Shown in pieces: positions 60,953 to 64,000 of a stretch of DNA of 64,000 nt; the stretch's first letter is position 1; each line of letters starts with the position of its first letter. The notes under the pieces were generated by a model that saw nothing but the letters and a program-made list of their open reading frames with translations, did no database searches and had not been told where the DNA came from. The stretch lies in the NCBI GenBank assembly GCA_029255685.2, contig CM055318.2, positions 18,977,001-19,041,000 of the forward strand, written 5' to 3'. The stretch comes from Silene conica (taxonomy: Eukaryota; Streptophyta; Magnoliopsida; Caryophyllales; Caryophyllaceae). A program made the translations under genes and the position numbers.

Positions 60953-60968
60953 GAAGGTGTTGGTTTTT

Positions 60969-62080
60969 GCCTCTGAACCAGACGTGAAAAAACCAATCTT
61001 CTATGAGTCCATTTGTTACAAAAGTTGATTTTTTTTCTAATAATTCAGGGCATCAAAAAAACGTCTGTCATCATTAGCTCAAATTTGGAAGACATGCTAC
61101 TATGCTAGCGTTTTAATTATAGAAAGTTATATACTTGCATAATGATATGCATATTGAACTGAAATGGTAGGCACATACATAATAATTTTATGGTAAATTG
61201 ACAAATCATGGATTAGGGTTCTGTTTCATGGATTCTGATTTCATCACATAACATACTTGACATTCTACGATTCTAGCATCACGATTTTAGTGGCATATCA
61301 TTATCTTGGATTATGAAGTATGCTTAATACCATAGATAACGTTAGTATATGGTAGGGTGTGAATTATTTCCCATCACAATTTGTGATAGAGTGGGGTGCA
61401 GTTTGCTGGATGGTAAATGCCACTGTATTATTAGCACTAAGCCGCACAAATATGGTTCACCTTGGAGAACAAAGTTTGCAAGTAGACTAGAAGTATCAGG
61501 AAATTGGGAGTAGTGAATCAAAGCCGCCTTATAAGATCGTCTGCCACACAATTAGATTACAGAACCACTGGTAAAAGACACCAAAAAGATGCCTATCATC
61601 GCGACTTGCAGTGTTGGGCGAGAATTGCCTTGAAGGAAAACTATATTTCCGTGTGCAATGTGTATCATGAACCAAGTTTATTACTCTCCAAGTAACTTTT
61701 TTTCCGCAAATTTTCATTCAGACATATTCGTCTTAAGATTTAAACGGTCATATTTAAATCATGTGCGATAAATAGGACAAAATTAGAGTACATAGGAAAA
61801 ACAAAACATTTGCCCTATGTACCCTGTGCTATGATATTTGACCCGTCGTAAACTTAAAATTAGACATTTCCGTTTTGAGAAACTAGTTTTTTTGAGGTGT
61901 ATCTAAAGCGACAAGTCTTTTGTTTTTACCCAGTCATAATGATGTTGGGCTTGTTTGGGATGAGAGTAATTATTAAGGGAGCAATAAAGCTAAAATGAAC
62001 TAAAAAAGTAGAGGGAAGGGAGGGAGGTTGGAGATAGAAATTGATACAAATGGGGAAATATAATGTAAAAGTCTCTCCAT
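60969..62080. other. Spacer, no gene recognised
   Basis: AT-rich intergenic sequence. TTTGACCCGTCGTAAA near 61830 repeats a phrase seen at about 40048. No convincing reading frame was found. Confidence 0.55.
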
Positions 62081-62083
62081 TAA

Positions 62084-62521
62084 GACCATCCCCAAGCAGA
62101 AGGTCGCTTTAATCCGGTCACTAACATATTAACCCTTAATCTCACCATATTTATCTCGACCCACTTATACCCTCCCAAGCAGAAGGTCACGATCTAGGTC
62201 ACCAACCCAATCAATTTTTCACTTTTCAACCTTCCCAATCATTTTCTACATTCTCTACCCCACAAAACCTCTTTCTTACTCTTTTAATTATTATAGTACA
62301 AGTATTATTTACTAAATATTAAAAATAAGTTATATTTGTAAACAAGTCGTGTATTGCCATGTGGAAGGTTACCAAATGGTGACCTCTTTTTGTTCATGGT
62401 TACCAATTGCCCCCGACTTATTCAAGGTTGAGCTAATTATCGTCTAAGATCTTGTTAATTAGGTAATTAAGGCGACCCAACAAGGTCGCGACCGGGTTGG
62501 CGACCTTGCTTGGGGATGGTC
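62084..62521. mobile_element. MITE, GACCATCCCCAAGCA family (copy B)
   Basis: 438 bp. TAA lies at 62081-62083 and 62522-62524. The ends GACCATCCCCAAGCAGAAGG and inverted GCGACCTTGCTTGGGGATGG are near-perfect. It directly adjoins copy C. Confidence 0.9.
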
Positions 62522-62524
62522 TAA

Positions 62525-62920
62525 GACCATCCCCAAGCAGAAGGTCGCGCTAATCGGGTCACCAACATTTTACTCTTAATCTCACCTTAATTATCGTGAC
62601 CCGCTTTTAACCCACCTTCACCCTCCCAAGCAGAAGGTCACGACCTACCCAATTATTTTCCACTCATTTTCCATTTTCCAACTTTTCCAATCATTAATTA
62701 CATTCTTTATCCCACCAAATAATATAATAAGCCAATAACATTGTGACACGTCAAAGGTCACCAAGAAGGTCACCAACTCATTTCGGGGTCACAAATTGAC
62801 CCTGAAAATTTCAAGGTCACCAAAATTAATACAAGATCACCAAAATTAGTGTGTTAATTACGTAATTACGGTGACCCAATAAGGTCACGACCTCCTTGGC
62901 GACCTTGCTTGGGGATGGTC
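62525..62920. mobile_element. MITE, GACCATCCCCAAGCA family (copy C)
   Basis: 396 bp with the same ends as copy B. It shares the TAA at 62522-62524 with copy B and has its own at 62921-62923. Its internal sequence is similar to copy B but shorter. Confidence 0.9.
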
Positions 62921-62923
62921 TAA

Positions 62924-63609
62924 GGGAGAAATTCTTACCTACACCCCCCAAGTAATGCATTACCTCCTTATGGTAATCACTCACCTCCTTTTTCCATCCT
63001 CCACAACCACCACAAACCATCAATTTCCCCCCATTTTTTTTTTATTTTATCTCACATTATTCCCTTAATAATCACAAATTCTCACTGAAGACGGCTTATA
63101 TGCGTCAGAAGGGAGAGACGGGGTCGAAGAGTGACATATTTCTAGGAAATGGGGCTGGTGGGGCGGGTCACAAGCTAGTGGCACCATTTGTTTATTCTTT
63201 TGGGCATGTGGTTTAAGTGGTTAGATGTTAGGTGTCCGTTTTCCTTAAGACGGAACTACCCGTCATAAGGTTGCGACGGGCCAAGTAGGAACCGTATTGG
63301 GTAGAATACATACCGTATTGAGAATACGGTAAAGATGCTCTTAATTTGACATTTATTGTTGATTTGACAATTGACTGACCCAATACCAATTTGTCCCCCC
63401 CCCCACCTTCCCCCTAACCCGTCACTTCCCCCCTTCTCATTTACCCACCCCCACACATTTACTCCCACATTTATAATATTAGTCCCTCCCTATCCCCATT
63501 CTCACTCCCTTATCTCTCTGTAAAACCTCCCTTTCTCACCACTTTCTCTCTGTAAAAAGCAAACAAAAACCCTAAAACTCGTCATTTAGTAAACACAAAA
63601 CACAAAAAT
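62924..63609. other. Upstream region of the gene at the window end
   Basis: It contains CACCTCC- and C-rich stretches and a TTAAGACGGAACTACCCGTC repeat fragment (about 63245). A CT-rich leader (TCTCTCTGTAAAACC and TTTCTCTCTGTAAAA) precedes the ATG at 63610. Confidence 0.5.
63567..63576 (+). promoter_or_regulatory. Telo-box in the leader of the last gene
   Basis: AAACCCTAAA lies about 35 bp upstream of the ATG, within a CT-rich leader. Telo-boxes in 5' leaders are typical of plant translation and cell-growth genes. Confidence 0.45.
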
Positions 63610-63685
63610 ATGGTGAGGAAAGCAGTTGGAAGACGGGTATTAAAGAAAAAAGATCCAGCAACTCAATCCGAACAGGCTGTTGAAG
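63610..63685 (+). CDS. First exon of an unidentified gene, cut by the window end
   Basis: ATG at 63610 opens a 25-codon exon (MVRKAVGRRVLKKKDPATQS then EQAVE) that ends at a GT donor (GTAACA, 63686). The first 14 residues are strongly basic. The leader upstream is CT-rich and carries a telo-box, which supports a real start. The remaining 315 bases of the window look like a T-rich intron. The short basic N-terminus is not enough to name a family. Confidence 0.6.
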
Positions 63686-64000
63686 GTAACATTTTAAACT
63701 GGGTTTTTTAATATTTTGGTAAAATTTTAATCTGGTAAAATTTTAATATTAAGTTTGTTTTTTTGCAAGTTTTGTTTTGTTTGTTTGTTTGTTTGTTTTA
63801 AAATATAATATTACGTTTGCAAATTTTAATATAATATTACGGATTTCTGCATGTTTGTTTTAAAATATTATTTCTTTTGTTTTGTTTTGTGTAGTGTTTG
63901 TTTTCGATTTTTGCATAGTTGTTTAATATAGTATTTCGTTTTTGGCATGTTTGTTTAAAATAGTATGATATGATTGTTTAAAATAATGTTGTATATTTGC

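Noticed and set aside
63256..63468. A 70-residue Gly-rich minus-strand frame
   Set aside because: It lies antisense to a C-rich upstream region of the last gene and has no family similarity.

Overview
The window is plant nuclear DNA, very probably from a eudicot. It has GT-AG introns, an AT-rich background, plant-type LTR retrotransposons, Mutator, CACTA and plant mariner elements, and a SIAMESE-RELATED-like cell-cycle gene. The species cannot be fixed from the sequence. Most of it is transposable-element DNA, and many element borders can be placed to the base because target-site duplications (TSDs) survive.

Layout. 1-1887: AT-rich, with a Helitron-type 3' end at 967-995. 1888-10132: an 8.2-kb Mutator-like element (MULE) with ~350-bp terminal inverted repeats (TIRs), a broken transposase gene on the minus strand, a captured G-type lectin receptor-kinase fragment, and a solo LTR (4253-5669) splitting the zinc knuckle. 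10342-37483: one mariner-like element with perfect 30-bp TIRs and TA duplications, blown up to 27 kb by nesting. It holds an LTR-retroelement remnant (11337-12330), a 19-kb CACTA element (12430-31489) and a Tourist-like MITE (33774-34432). The CACTA element in turn holds a very young, intact 10.1-kb chromodomain Ty3/gypsy element (14122-24269) and a 1.2-kb non-autonomous CACTA (28323-29527).

Host genes. A six-exon FtsJ-type rRNA 2'-O-methyltransferase gene lies at 37790-39744, starting only 306 bp beyond the mariner end. A single-exon SMR-like CDK-inhibitor gene lies at 47851-48099, with an E2F-type site and a TATA box upstream. The first exon of an unidentified gene with a telo-box leader lies at 63610-63685 and runs off the window.

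Between these genes: 41038-47322 is a Helitron-rich AT tract holding a Pack-MULE with a GRF-type zinc-finger fragment (41856-42937). 51256-56806 is a Ty1/copia element whose LTRs have non-canonical TA...TA ends. There is also a 5'-truncated LINE (60661-60952), SINE-like fragments, and three MITEs of one family, two of them back to back around a shared TAA.

Relative order of insertion can be read from the nesting: the MULE and mariner elements are oldest in their blocks. The CACTA element landed in the mariner, and the gypsy and mini-CACTA copies landed later inside CACTA coding exons. The gypsy copy (two substitutions and one indel between its ~2.4-kb LTRs by eye) is the youngest datable event.
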